From Streptomyces sp. MA5143a (lineage in GTDB: Bacteria; Actinomycetota; Actinomycetes; Streptomycetales; Streptomycetaceae), in assembly GCF_900290235.1 (NCBI RefSeq), contig NZ_OLMK01000103.1, positions 1 through 64,000 of the forward strand: 64,000 nucleotides of DNA, written 5' to 3'. The notes under the pieces are model-generated. The model ran no database searches. It saw only the letters and a program-made list of their open reading frames with translations, and had not been told where the DNA came from. Positions 24,983 to 33,407 of the stretch are shown here, in pieces (the first letter of the stretch is position 1; every line of letters begins with the position of its first letter). A program made the translations under genes and the position numbers.

Positions 24983-27010
24983 TCAGGCCCGGTGGACCTC
25001 CAGGGCGGCGCGCACGGCGGACTCCAGCGCTCCCTCGATCCACGCCGGTTTCACGGAGGTGTGGTCGCCCGCGAAGTGCAGCGGCCCCTCGGGGGCCGGG
25101 ATGGACGTGAGCAGCTCCGTGTGCTGGCCGGGCAGCAGCACGGACGCCTCGCCGTAGGCGTACGGGTCGCGCATCCAGCTCTGGGTGCGGCCCGCGCCGG
25201 TGTAGAAGACCTCGATCCGCTGGCCGTACACCTCCTGGAGTCCGCACAGGGCGTGCGGGTAGCGGGCCTCGTCGTCCAGGGAGTCCCAGCGCAGGGCGTC
25301 GTCGGCCCAGCTGTAGGACGCCAGGACCACCCCGCCGGCGCTGCCGGGCACCGCGTGGGACGGCTGGTACATGAACCGGTTGGCGTTGTCCGAGACCGAG
25401 CCGCCACCGACGACGTCGACCGCGGCCGGCTGGTCGCGGGTGACGGCGCGGTTCGCGGCGTAGTGGGTGCGCTGGCCGGCGGTGATGTGGCCGGACGGGA
25501 CGGACGGGTGTGCGCCGAGCAGGCTGCCGTCGCCAGGGGTCCGTCCGGCGCGGTAGGCGTCGTACAGCCCTGGGTCGATGCGGCCCAGCTCCCGCTTCCA
25601 GTCACTCTCGTCGAACTCCCACCAGCGGCGGCTGAACTCCAGCAGCACCTTGGTCGCGCAGTCGTAGTGCAGCTCGGTGACCGCCCGCCGCTTGCTGTAC
25701 GACATCGGCGGGCTGACCTGCACGTGCCGCAGGCCGGAGAAGGGCACCGTCACTACCGCCGCGTCCGCCGTGAACTGCTCGCGCACGACCGGGCCGCCCC
25801 GTCCCTCGGAGACGGTGTCCACCCACACGTGGGGTCCCCGGGCGCGTACGTGTCGGGTGTCGCTGCCGGCCCGGTCGGGGTCGGGGTCGTAGTACTCGAT
25901 CCGGGTCACCCGCCGGTCGAACCGCACGGTGTCGCGGACCTTGGCCAGCAGGGCGTCGGGCAGGACGGCCGTGCCACCCTCCAGCTCCCAGAACGCGGTG
26001 TCCGGGCTGATCAAGGAGGACCCGATGAAGCTGTGCACGAAGGACAGCGGCAGCCGTGAGGTGAGGTTCTCGACGGTACCGATCAGGTCGACCGTCCGCT
26101 CGTCCAGGCCCGCGTGCTCGGTCAGGAAGCGGAACATCGACCAGTCGCCGAAGCGCTGGATCACCCTGGCCCAGCCCTGGATGCGTGCGGGCAGCGGCTT
26201 GTCGGTGCGCTTGCCGTCCGGCCCGAGCGTGCTGAACTCGTCGCGCACCGGGTCAAGAGCCGAGCGCAGGATGGCCGCGGCCGGGGTGTCCCAGCGGGCG
26301 CGCGGGACGCCGAAGGAGCGGTTGATGCGCCGGGGCGCGCGGGCGTAGTCGGCGCGGCGCATGCGCACGCCGTTCACGTGGATCCAGGTGTGCGCGGCGG
26401 GCCGTCCTTGGCCGTCCACGTCGACGTAGTGGAACGGCCGCTTCTTCAGGCCCAGTTGGCCGATGAGGTCCATCACCAGCGGGTGGCTGCCGGGCAGCCG
26501 CATCGCGCCGGCCTCGGCGTACTGGCGCGGGTCGGCGAAGGGCTGCGCCGCCTTCTCGTGGCCGCCGCGACGGAACGTCTTGATGCGCCCGCCCACCCGG
26601 TTGCCGTTGGCCTCCAGGACGGTCACGTGGTGTCCGGCGCGCTGGAGCAGCCACGCCGTGACGAGGCCGGCCGGGCCCGCCCCGATGACGAGGACCTTCG
26701 TGGCCCTGGCCGTCCGGGTGCGGGGCAGGCCGTCCTTGAGCACGCGCCGGTAGCCGGGGACGAGGGGCCGGCCGTCGTCGTCGACGACGAGCAGGGCCCG
26801 GGCGACGGCGAGGCAGCGGTCGAAGTCCGCGCCTTGCGCGGCGGAGAGGGCCGCCGCCGGGGCGGGATTGCGCGGGGGCGGCTGTGTGGGCAGGGCCGCC
26901 GCACTGCCGGCGCTGAGGAAGGCGGCTACGGCGGTCGTGCCCGCGGCCGTCGTGAGCGTACGTCTGGTCAGGCCGCCGTGATCGGCGTCAGCCTGGTGAT
27001 GCTCGGTCAT
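24983..27010 (-). CDS. Tat-exported L-amino-acid oxidase, L-glutamate-oxidase-like
   Basis: Flavoprotein amine oxidase of 675 residues closely resembling Streptomyces L-glutamate oxidase, which deaminates an amino acid to the 2-oxo acid with H2O2 and ammonia. FAD-binding VLVIGAGPAGLVTAWLLQRA at about 105, then ANGNRVGGRIKTFR and the shared blocks FADPRQYAEAGAMRLPGSHP, TRIEYYDPDPDR, TKVLLEFSRRWWEFDESDWK, GGGSVSDNANRFMYQPSHAV and FYTGAGRTQSWMRDPYAYGE; the FAD-closing motif is HFAGDHTSVKPAWIEGALES. A Tat signal (LTRRTLTTAAG, hydrophobic, then AGSAAALPT) predicts secretion. The segment where glutamate oxidase carries its substrate-selecting Arg (near PRRINRSFGVPRARWDT) is shortened here, so the amino-acid specificity cannot be assumed. 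Confidence 0.88.
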   Translation of the reverse strand: MTEHHQADADHGGLTRRTLTTAAGTTAVAAFLSAGSAAALPTQPPPRNPAPAAALSAAQGADFDRCLAVARALLVVDDDGRPLVPGYRRVLKDGLPRTRTARATKVLVIGAGPAGLVTAWLLQRAGHHVTVLEANGNRVGGRIKTFRRGGHEKAAQPFADPRQYAEAGAMRLPGSHPLVMDLIGQLGLKKRPFHYVDVDGQGRPAAHTWIHVNGVRMRRADYARAPRRINRSFGVPRARWDTPAAAILRSALDPVRDEFSTLGPDGKRTDKPLPARIQGWARVIQRFGDWSMFRFLTEHAGLDERTVDLIGTVENLTSRLPLSFVHSFIGSSLISPDTAFWELEGGTAVLPDALLAKVRDTVRFDRRVTRIEYYDPDPDRAGSDTRHVRARGPHVWVDTVSEGRGGPVVREQFTADAAVVTVPFSGLRHVQVSPPMSYSKRRAVTELHYDCATKVLLEFSRRWWEFDESDWKRELGRIDPGLYDAYRAGRTPGDGSLLGAHPSVPSGHITAGQRTHYAANRAVTRDQPAAVDVVGGGSVSDNANRFMYQPSHAVPGSAGGVVLASYSWADDALRWDSLDDEARYPHALCGLQEVYGQRIEVFYTGAGRTQSWMRDPYAYGEASVLLPGQHTELLTSIPAPEGPLHFAGDHTSVKPAWIEGALESAVRAALEVHRA

Positions 27011-27243
27011 GCCGCAACTTCTACGGGCCCGCCGGACCGGTTCACTCCAGGTTGTGGTGAATTGCCACGGACGAGGGAAGGCCCTCGTTCAAACCGGTGC
27101 GTGACCGGGTGCGCGGGGGCACGCGAGGGCGGGCGCCTGCCCCCGATTACGGCGAAGGGATGAATCGCGCCGCCTAGCCGCCCGGCGCGCGAGGCCAGGT
27201 CAGGACACTGCCCCTACAGACCTGCGCGCGGAGGGGGAACACA

Positions 27244-29211
27244 GTGGAACAGCGGCCCGGGGCGGGTGCCCGAGCGCGGTACTGGTTGGACACGACCCTG
27301 GCGCGCGGCACCTCGGCCCTGGTGGGCTGGCTGGTCCTGGTCTGCCTGGCCGTCGTCGTCCCCGCGAGCGCGGCGCTGGTGTGGACGAGCGGGCACGCCC
27401 CCGCCACCCTCTCCGGGAAGGTGGCGGCGATCTGGCGCCTGACCGGGGAGACGATGCGGCTGGGCGGCACCACGGGCAGTCCGGCCCGGGTGGCGCTGTC
27501 GGTGCTGCTGGCCCTGGTCGCCCTGGTGTATGTCTCGACCCTCGTCGGTCTCATCACCACCGGGCTCACCGAGCGGCTCATCGCCCTGCGGCGCGGCCGC
27601 TCCAAGCTCCTGGAGCGCGGCCACCTGGTGGTCCTGGGCTGGTCGGAGCAGGTCTTCACGGTGGTGAGCGAACTGGTCGCGGCGGGCGCCAACCAGCGCC
27701 GGTCGGCCGTGGCGATCCTGGCCGACCGGGACAAGACGGCCATGGAGGAGTCCCTGCAGAGCAAGGTCGGCCCGACCGGCCGGACCCGGCTGATCTGCCG
27801 CAGCGGTCCCTCTGCCGACCCGGCCGTACTGGCGCTGACCAGTCCGGCCACCGCCGACTCGGTCATCGTGCTGCCGCCCGACGCGTCCCGCAGCGACGCG
27901 GACGTCGTCAAGGCGCTGCTGGCACTGCGGGCGACGGCGCGCGGGGGCGACGTCACCGTGCCCGTCGTGGCGGCGGTCCGCGACAGCGGCTACCTACTCG
28001 CGGCCCGCCTGGCCGCCGGGCCCCGAGGCGTCGTCCTGGAGAGCGACACCGTCACCGCCCGGCTGATCGCGCAGGCGGCGCGCCGCCCGGGACTGTCCCT
28101 GGTCCACCGCGACCTGCTCGACTTCGCCGGGGACGAGTTCTACCCTGCCGCCCACCCGTCCCTGGCCGGCCGTGAGTTCGGCGAGGCGCTGCTCTCCTAC
28201 GGCAACGCCAGCGCGGTCGGGCTGATCCGCGGCGGGGTGCCCTGGCTGAACCCGCCCGCGCGGACGGTGCTCGAACCCGACGACCAGCTCCTCGTCATCG
28301 CCGCCGACGACGACACCGCCGAACTCGCCGACTGCGCGCCGCTGGTCGACGAGCGGTCCGTGGCGGGCCCCCGGCCGTCGGACACCCGGCCGGAGCGGCT
28401 GCTGGTGCTGGGCTGGAACCGCCGCGCACCCCTCGTCCTGCGGGAGTGGGGCCGCAACGCACCCCCGGGTTCGGTGGCCGACGTGGTGGCGGACGAGGAC
28501 GAGGCCGTGGTGCGGGCCGCCTGCGACGACGACGGTGACGTCGGTGACGGCGACGGCTCCGGCTGGACCTGTGTGGCCCTCAGGGGCGACACCACCCGCC
28601 CAGAGACCCTGGCCGGCCTGGACCTCGGCTCCTACGACAGCGTCATCGTGCTCGGCCAGGAGCCACGGGCCGGTGAGCCCTCCGAGGAGCCGGACACCCG
28701 CACGCTCGTCACCCTGCTCGTCCTGCGCCACCTCGAAGGGCGCACCGGGCGGGAGCTGCCGGTGGTCACCGAGCTCACCGACGACGGCAACCGGCCCCTC
28801 GCCCCACTGGGCCCGGGAGCGGACGTGATCATCAGCGGCAAGCTCATCGGGCTGCTGATGGCGCAGATCTCCCAGAACCACCACCTGGCGGACGTGTTCG
28901 ACGAACTGTTCTCGGCCGGCGGCACGCAGATCCACCTGCGGTCAGCCGCCGACTACGTCGTGACCGGCCACGAGACGTCCTTCGCCACGGTCGTCGCGGC
29001 GGCACGCGCCCGGGGCGAGTGCGCCATCGGCTACCGCAGCCACGCCGACGCCCACCGGGTCCCCGGGTACGGGCTGCGCCTCAATCCGTCCAAGGCGGAC
29101 CGCCGGCGCTGGTCCGACGGCGACGAGGTGGTCGTCATCGCCGGGGAGGGACGGCGGGGTGCCGTCAGCAGCGGCGGAGTCCCGCTTGCTCGCCGTACTC
29201 CCCGAGGATGA
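27244..29211 (+). CDS. CASTOR/POLLUX-like ion channel protein with RCK-type domains
   Basis: Membrane protein of 655 residues. Two hydrophobic helices near residues 22-47 and 82-107 are followed by two tandem nucleotide-binding-like regulatory domains. The first begins LLERGHLVVLGWSEQVFTVV, the second RPERLLVLGWNRRAPLVLRE. This GWS/GWN Rossmann start is typical of bacterial relatives of the plant CASTOR/POLLUX/DMI1 nuclear ion channels. No K+-filter TxGYG is present, as in that family. GTG start at 27244 with an upstream GGAGGGG. It is divergent from the amino-acid oxidase with a 233-bp gap. Ion selectivity is unknown. Confidence 0.85.
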   Translation: MEQRPGAGARARYWLDTTLARGTSALVGWLVLVCLAVVVPASAALVWTSGHAPATLSGKVAAIWRLTGETMRLGGTTGSPARVALSVLLALVALVYVSTLVGLITTGLTERLIALRRGRSKLLERGHLVVLGWSEQVFTVVSELVAAGANQRRSAVAILADRDKTAMEESLQSKVGPTGRTRLICRSGPSADPAVLALTSPATADSVIVLPPDASRSDADVVKALLALRATARGGDVTVPVVAAVRDSGYLLAARLAAGPRGVVLESDTVTARLIAQAARRPGLSLVHRDLLDFAGDEFYPAAHPSLAGREFGEALLSYGNASAVGLIRGGVPWLNPPARTVLEPDDQLLVIAADDDTAELADCAPLVDERSVAGPRPSDTRPERLLVLGWNRRAPLVLREWGRNAPPGSVADVVADEDEAVVRAACDDDGDVGDGDGSGWTCVALRGDTTRPETLAGLDLGSYDSVIVLGQEPRAGEPSEEPDTRTLVTLLVLRHLEGRTGRELPVVTELTDDGNRPLAPLGPGADVIISGKLIGLLMAQISQNHHLADVFDELFSAGGTQIHLRSAADYVVTGHETSFATVVAAARARGECAIGYRSHADAHRVPGYGLRLNPSKADRRRWSDGDEVVVIAGEGRRGAVSSGGVPLARRTPRG

Positions 29212-29647
29212 TCACATCGAAGGCGGCGCCCGCGAAGACGCGTATCGCCCGCAGGGGGTCGCCACGGCAATAGTGGTGGCTGCCGGACGTCGACAGGGCC
29301 GTGGCACCGGGCGGACGACCCGATGCCGAGGCGCGGGTGATGGTCGCTGCACCCGGGAAGGGCCTTCAGGGTTCGGTGTGGATTGCGACATCTACGTCCG
29401 GTACTCGGGAGGCCCTCGTGTCCCACCGTAAAGCCCCGCTGACGCCGACCGGCCGGCCGCGTCTGGCCCGGTGTGTCGTCGAGGACGGCTGGCCGCTGCG
29501 GCGGCCGCGGAACGCTTCCAGGTCAGCCCTACCACCGCCGCGCGCCATGCCGACCGTACCGCCCGCATGTAGGGCCAGTGCGGCAGCAGCTCGTACGGCA
29601 GCAGGCCCGGCGAGTGCAGCGGCAAGATCCCTCGTCTCCCGGCAGGT
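29212..29647. other. Intergenic debris between the channel gene and the polymerase remnant
   Basis: Several short frames on both strands but none with a plausible start, ribosome-binding site and family resemblance. I see nothing functional here. Confidence 0.3.
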
Positions 29648-30005
29648 TCAGGAGGCGGGGGCGGGGCGTAGGCGTGTGGCGGCCGGGCCGATCGCGTCGG
29701 GGCCGAACCTGGCGCGGATGCGGCCGCTGACGGCCTCCGCCGTCAGCCGGTCCTCGCGCTATTGTTCGAGGCTGATCTGTAGGGCGACCTGGTCGGCGTC
29801 GACGAGGTCCTCGCCCTTGAGGGAGAAGCCGGTCGGGCAGCCGCCTGCAGACCGGCCGCGTCCATCATCCGGTAGGCGAGCGTGCGCAGGTCCTCGTCGT
29901 GCGCGGAGGCCTCGGGCAGGCGCCGGGTGATCTCCCAGGTGGCGCCGCCGGCGAACTTCAGAGTCAGCCGCAGGGCGCGGGCGGCTTGGCCTCGGTGGCG
30001 CGCAG
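29648..30005 (-). pseudogene. Y-family DNA polymerase (DinB-like) C-terminal remnant
   Basis: Minus strand: LRLTLKFAGGATWEITRRLP, then EASAHDEDLRTLAYRMMDAA, then after frameshifts FSLKGEDLVDADQVALQISL and RIRARFGPDAIGPAATRLRP with a stop at 29648. This is the little-finger domain and C-terminus of actinobacterial DNA polymerase IV-like proteins. The catalytic palm is missing; its place is taken by the IS630 element. Confidence 0.6.
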
Positions 30006-30099
30006 GTCCTGTCCTAGTGCTCTCACCGGGAAGGTTGGCCGGGTTGAGGGCTCCGACGGTTGGATGGGCGCTGAGGTCCGTCCGATTGCTGGGTGTGTG

Positions 30100-31214
30100 G
30101 TGGTTGAGCCTGTCCGTGTGCGCAGGTTGAACGATCAGGAGGGGCAGAAGCTGCAGCAGATCGTGCGTCGGGGCAGTACCAGTTCGGTGCGGTTCCGGCG
30201 GGCGATGATGCTGCTGGCCTCAGCGGGCGGGAACCGGGTGCCGGTGATCGCGAAGCTGGTGCAGGCCGATGAGGACACCGTGCGTGACGTGATCCATCGG
30301 CTCAACGAGATCGGTCCGGCCTGCTTGGACCCTCGGTGGGCGGGAGGCCGTCCCCGCCTGCTCAGCCCTGACGACGAGGACTTCGTCATTCAGACGGCCA
30401 CCACCCGCCCGACCAAGCTCGGCCAGCCCTGCCCTCGCTGGTCGCCGCGCAAGCTCGTCGTCTACCTGCGGAAAGTCCACGGCCGCGTGATCCGCATCGG
30501 CCGCGAGGCGTTACGCGGTCCACTCGCCCGCCGCGGCGTCACCTTCCAGCGCACCAAGACATGGAAGGAATCCCCCGACCCGGACCGCGAGGCGAAGCTG
30601 GACCACATCGAGGTGATCCTGGACCGCTTCCCCCCCACCGGGTCTTCGCCTTCGACGAGTTCGGACCGCTCGGCATCCGACCCACCGCAGGCTCGGGCTG
30701 GGCCGAACGGAAGCTTCCCGACCGAGTGCCGGCCACCTACCACCGCACTCACGGGGTGCGTTACTTCCACGGCTGTTACTCGGTCGGCGACGACCGCCTG
30801 TGGGGCGTCAACCGCCGCAGGAAAGGTGCCGCGAACACGCTGGCCGCGCCGAAGTCGATCCGCGCCGCCCGGCCCGACGGCGCCCCGATCTACGTCATCC
30901 TGGACAACCTGTCCGCCCACAAAGGCGCCGACCTCCGCCGCTGGGCGAAGACGAACAAGGTCGAGTTGTGCTTCAGCCCGGCCTACGCGTCGTGGGCGAA
31001 CCCGATCGAGGCGCATTTCGGACCGCTGCGGCAGTTCACCATCGCCAACTCCCACCACCCCGTGCAGACCCGGGCACTGCACGCCTACCTGCGCTGGCGC
31101 AACGCCAACGCCCGCCACCCCGACGTACTTGCCGCCGAACGCAAGGAACGCGCCCGCATCCGCAGCGAGAAGGGCATCCGCTGGGGCGGACGCCCCCTCA
31201 GCACCGCAGCCTGA
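30100..31214 (+). pseudogene. IS630-family transposase, frameshifted at a C-run
   Basis: Nearly complete IS630 transposase (about 370 residues). The start is probably a GTG at 30097 or 30100 (VEPVRVRRLNDQEGQKLQQI). A helix-turn-helix region (VPVIAKLVQADEDTVRDVIH) is followed by a winged-helix segment (GGRPRLLSPDDEDFVIQTAT). At a run of seven C at 30630-30636 the frame breaks. The catalytic domain continues in the next frame: RVFAFDEFGPLGIRP, IYVILDNLSAHKGADLRRWA and FSPAYASWANPIEAHFGPLR, to the TGA at 31212-31214. A -1 slip on the C-run would restore the fusion, so this could be programmed slippage, decay or a read error. Confidence 0.85.
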
Positions 31215-31263
31215 CCGACCGCGAACCGCAGCCCCGGAGTGCCGAAAGCGACAGAAGGATGAC

Positions 31264-31641
31264 TCAGGAGGCGGACGGTTCGATCTCCCCCGCAAAGACG
31301 ATGACCTGGTCGATGAGGCTCCGCCGCAGATGGACGACGTCCGTTCCCGCCAGGCGGGGACCTCCATCCGGCGTGGTGAAGACCCACTGGTACCGGGCCC
31401 ACTCGTCAGGCATGTCCACCGCCGAGCAGCGCACCATCGTGCCGGTCCCCGCCGGGTGGCGCCGGATGTCCAGCACGAACCGCTCGACCGCCGCGATTCC
31501 TTCGCTGCGACCCAACGGCCCCCAGAAGACCACGTCTGAGGTCAGAGCCTGGGAGAGCAGCTCAGTCACATAGCTGTCGTCCGAGGCGTTGAACGCGGAG
31601 ATGAACGTGTCGATCGCGGAGCGTGCAATCTCTTCCTGCAT
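31264..31641 (-). CDS. SnoaL/NTF2-like small protein
   Basis: Protein of 125 residues with the cone-shaped SnoaL/NTF2-like fold pattern: IDTFISAFNASDDSYVTELL, VVFWGPLGRSEGIAAVERFV, then a beta-rich half (GTMVRCSAVDMPDEWARYQW) and a DVVHLR..LIDQVIVFAGE ending. Family members are enzymes (cyclases, isomerases) or simply ligand-binding proteins, so no reaction can be given. It stands alone next to the IS630 element. Confidence 0.75.
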   Translation of the reverse strand: MQEEIARSAIDTFISAFNASDDSYVTELLSQALTSDVVFWGPLGRSEGIAAVERFVLDIRRHPAGTGTMVRCSAVDMPDEWARYQWVFTTPDGGPRLAGTDVVHLRRSLIDQVIVFAGEIEPSAS

Positions 31642-32284
31642 GCCCCAGTAATACCAGCCGTTTCGCGTGCGCTCGTCCCGCGAGCCGACTTCCGATCACG
31701 GTGAACCATCCCGGTCACAGCATTAGCCGGACGACCAGAGCGAGCAGGGCGGCGCGGCAAGGTCCCTCACCCCCCGGCGTTCTCGGGGAGCAGAGTTCAG
31801 GAGGCGGAGCGCAGGCGGGTAGTGGCACGGTCGCCTCACCGCTCCTTCAACGATGAGCTGACGGCTCCGTCAGCGGCCACACACACGGTTTGGCGGGGCT
31901 GTCCCGGGGACCGGAGCACGGGGCAACGCACGCGGCTCGGGCTGACCGGAAAGTGGTGTCCCGCTGTTCACGGTACGGAAAGGCGGCTGCATGGGCTCGT
32001 GGTGACGGCATGTCAGGGGCTGGGTGCGGGGGTGGCTCGAAGGAGAGGACAGGCAGGGTCAGGGCGAGCGCGGCGGTGCCGCGCAGGACGCGCAGGACGC
32101 GCAGACGCACGGGGGTTACCTTTCATTCCGGCGGGCCGGGAGTTACGGCAGAGGCATGACATACCGAAGGGGCCGGGTGGTGTGCCAGGCCTGATGCCTG
32201 AGCTCATGGCGAAAGTCGGCATTCTGACGAAACCTCAGCCCGTGCGGTGGCCCGCTCGACGCGCGCCGGACGCTCCCCCGACGC
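31642..32284. other. Long non-coding or weakly coding gap
   Basis: Apart from the possible small secreted protein at 31847-32110 I find no supported gene here. Confidence 0.3.
31847..32110 (-). CDS. Possible small secreted protein
   Basis: An 87-codon frame with GTG start at 32110 preceded by AAAGGTAA. The N-terminus (MRLRVLRVLRGTAALALTLP) looks like a signal peptide, but the rest is Pro/Ala/Arg-rich with no domain, and codon bias is weak. It may be chance. Confidence 0.25.
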   Translation of the reverse strand: MRLRVLRVLRGTAALALTLPVLSFEPPPHPAPDMPSPRAHAAAFPYREQRDTTFRSARAACVAPCSGPRDSPAKPCVWPLTEPSAHR

Positions 32285-32893
32285 TCAGCCGGAGCCCAGC
32301 GCCCGCAGGACGAAGGGCAGCAGGCGGTCGGCCCACGCCCTGGCGGTCTCGGGGTCCACTTCGTCCGGCGCCTGCGGGGTGATCAGGAAGTGGCTCATCA
32401 CTGGGCCGGCAACCAGGTCGCCGAGGATGCCGAAGTCGTCCACCGATGGGATGTCCCCCCGGGCCACGGCCCGCGCCACCACCTCCTCCACGCGGCTGCG
32501 CACGGGGGCCAGGAACGTGGTCGCGAGGGCCTCGGCGAGGGCGTCGTTGTGCGCGGCCTCACCGACGAGGGCGCGCATCAGCCGCCCGCTCTCCCCAGTA
32601 AGGCTCGCGGCCTTGTCCCTCAGCAGGGCCCGCAGATCCCCTTCGAGGGTGCCGGTGTCGGGCCGCTTCACGAGGTCCTCGGCACGCGCTGCGGCGGCCG
32701 CGATGACCAGGGTTTCCTTGGAGGACCAGCGGCGGTAGAGCGTGGCGGTGGAGACTCCGGCCCGGGCGGCCACGGCGGCGGTGGTCAGGCCGCCGTAGCC
32801 ACTCTCGGCCAGGACGGCCAGGGTGGCCTCCAGCAGGGCCCGGTCCCGTGCCGCGTCACGGGGGCGGCCCCGGCGCGGCGCGGCCTCAGGCAT
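32285..32893 (-). CDS. TetR-family repressor
   Basis: TetR regulator of 202 residues. Helix-turn-helix at about 30-55 (YGGLTTAAVAARAGVSTATL, then YRRWSSKETLV), followed by an all-helical ligand domain of the TetR_C type (DDFGILGDLVAGPVMSHFLI). The ATG at 32893 overlaps the stop of the DUF1569 gene by 8 bp, so the two form one transcript divergent from the aldehyde dehydrogenase. The perfect palindrome at 33371-33393 in that divergent gap is the likely operator, giving autoregulation plus control of the dehydrogenase. Confidence 0.9.
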   Translation of the reverse strand: MPEAAPRRGRPRDAARDRALLEATLAVLAESGYGGLTTAAVAARAGVSTATLYRRWSSKETLVIAAAAARAEDLVKRPDTGTLEGDLRALLRDKAASLTGESGRLMRALVGEAAHNDALAEALATTFLAPVRSRVEEVVARAVARGDIPSVDDFGILGDLVAGPVMSHFLITPQAPDEVDPETARAWADRLLPFVLRALGSG

Positions 32894-33350
32894 CGGCCAG
32901 ACCGGGGAGGTGCTCGGCGAGGTGCATGGCGTGCAGCCGCGCGAACTCGTCGTGGGTGCAGCGGCCGTAGGCAGGGTGAAGCGCGTGCGGACCGCTGTGG
33001 CCGCCGAAGAGGGCCACAGCGTCCGCGAGGTCCGCCGCGGCCTCGGCGGCCGGCAGGTGCGGGTCGAGGGCGGGGGCACCGTCGAGTTCCGCGTCCAGGG
33101 CGTGCTTCGTGGCGCCCCGGCTCAGGAACACGCGCTTGGCCAGGGCGCCCGCGGTGGCCCGGAACAGCGCCGGCTTCAGCCGCGGGTATCCGGTCACCGA
33201 GTAGCGGACGGTCTGGGCGCAGTGCTGGAGCGTCTGGGAGAGGTTCCAGGTGCTGCCCGGCGCGAGGAGGTCGGACTCGGGAACCGCGAGGCGCTCGGGC
33301 AGCCGCTCGGTGAGCTCGGCGAGGGGCGGGACGGGGATACGGGTGGTCAT
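32886..33350 (-). CDS. DUF1569 (DinB-fold) protein
   Basis: Protein of 154 residues of the DUF1569 family, a four-helix DinB-like fold with metal-binding His residues. Seen: GSTWNLSQTLQHCAQTVRYS near the N-terminus, FGGHSGPHALHPAYGRCTHD and FARLHAMHLAEHLPGL at the end, where the His residues would form the metal site. Function in the family is unknown; DinB-fold proteins include thiol-dependent transferases. ATG at 33350, within about 20 bases of the operator palindrome. First gene of the TetR transcript. Confidence 0.8.
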   Translation of the reverse strand: MTTRIPVPPLAELTERLPERLAVPESDLLAPGSTWNLSQTLQHCAQTVRYSVTGYPRLKPALFRATAGALAKRVFLSRGATKHALDAELDGAPALDPHLPAAEAAADLADAVALFGGHSGPHALHPAYGRCTHDEFARLHAMHLAEHLPGLADA

Positions 33351-33370
33351 GCAGCGAGTGTACTCGATAA

Positions 33371-33393
33371 CGAAACGAAAGAATTTCGTTTCG
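33371..33393. promoter_or_regulatory. Perfect operator palindrome between TetR/DUF1569 and aldehyde dehydrogenase
   Basis: CGAAACGAAA-GAA-TTTCGTTTCG: a perfect 10-bp inverted repeat with a 3-bp spacer in the 57-bp divergent gap. Its position and symmetry fit a TetR dimer site that would block both promoters. It is AT-rich against the GC-rich background. Confidence 0.85.
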
Positions 33394-33407
33394 TATATGC
33401 TCCGGGC

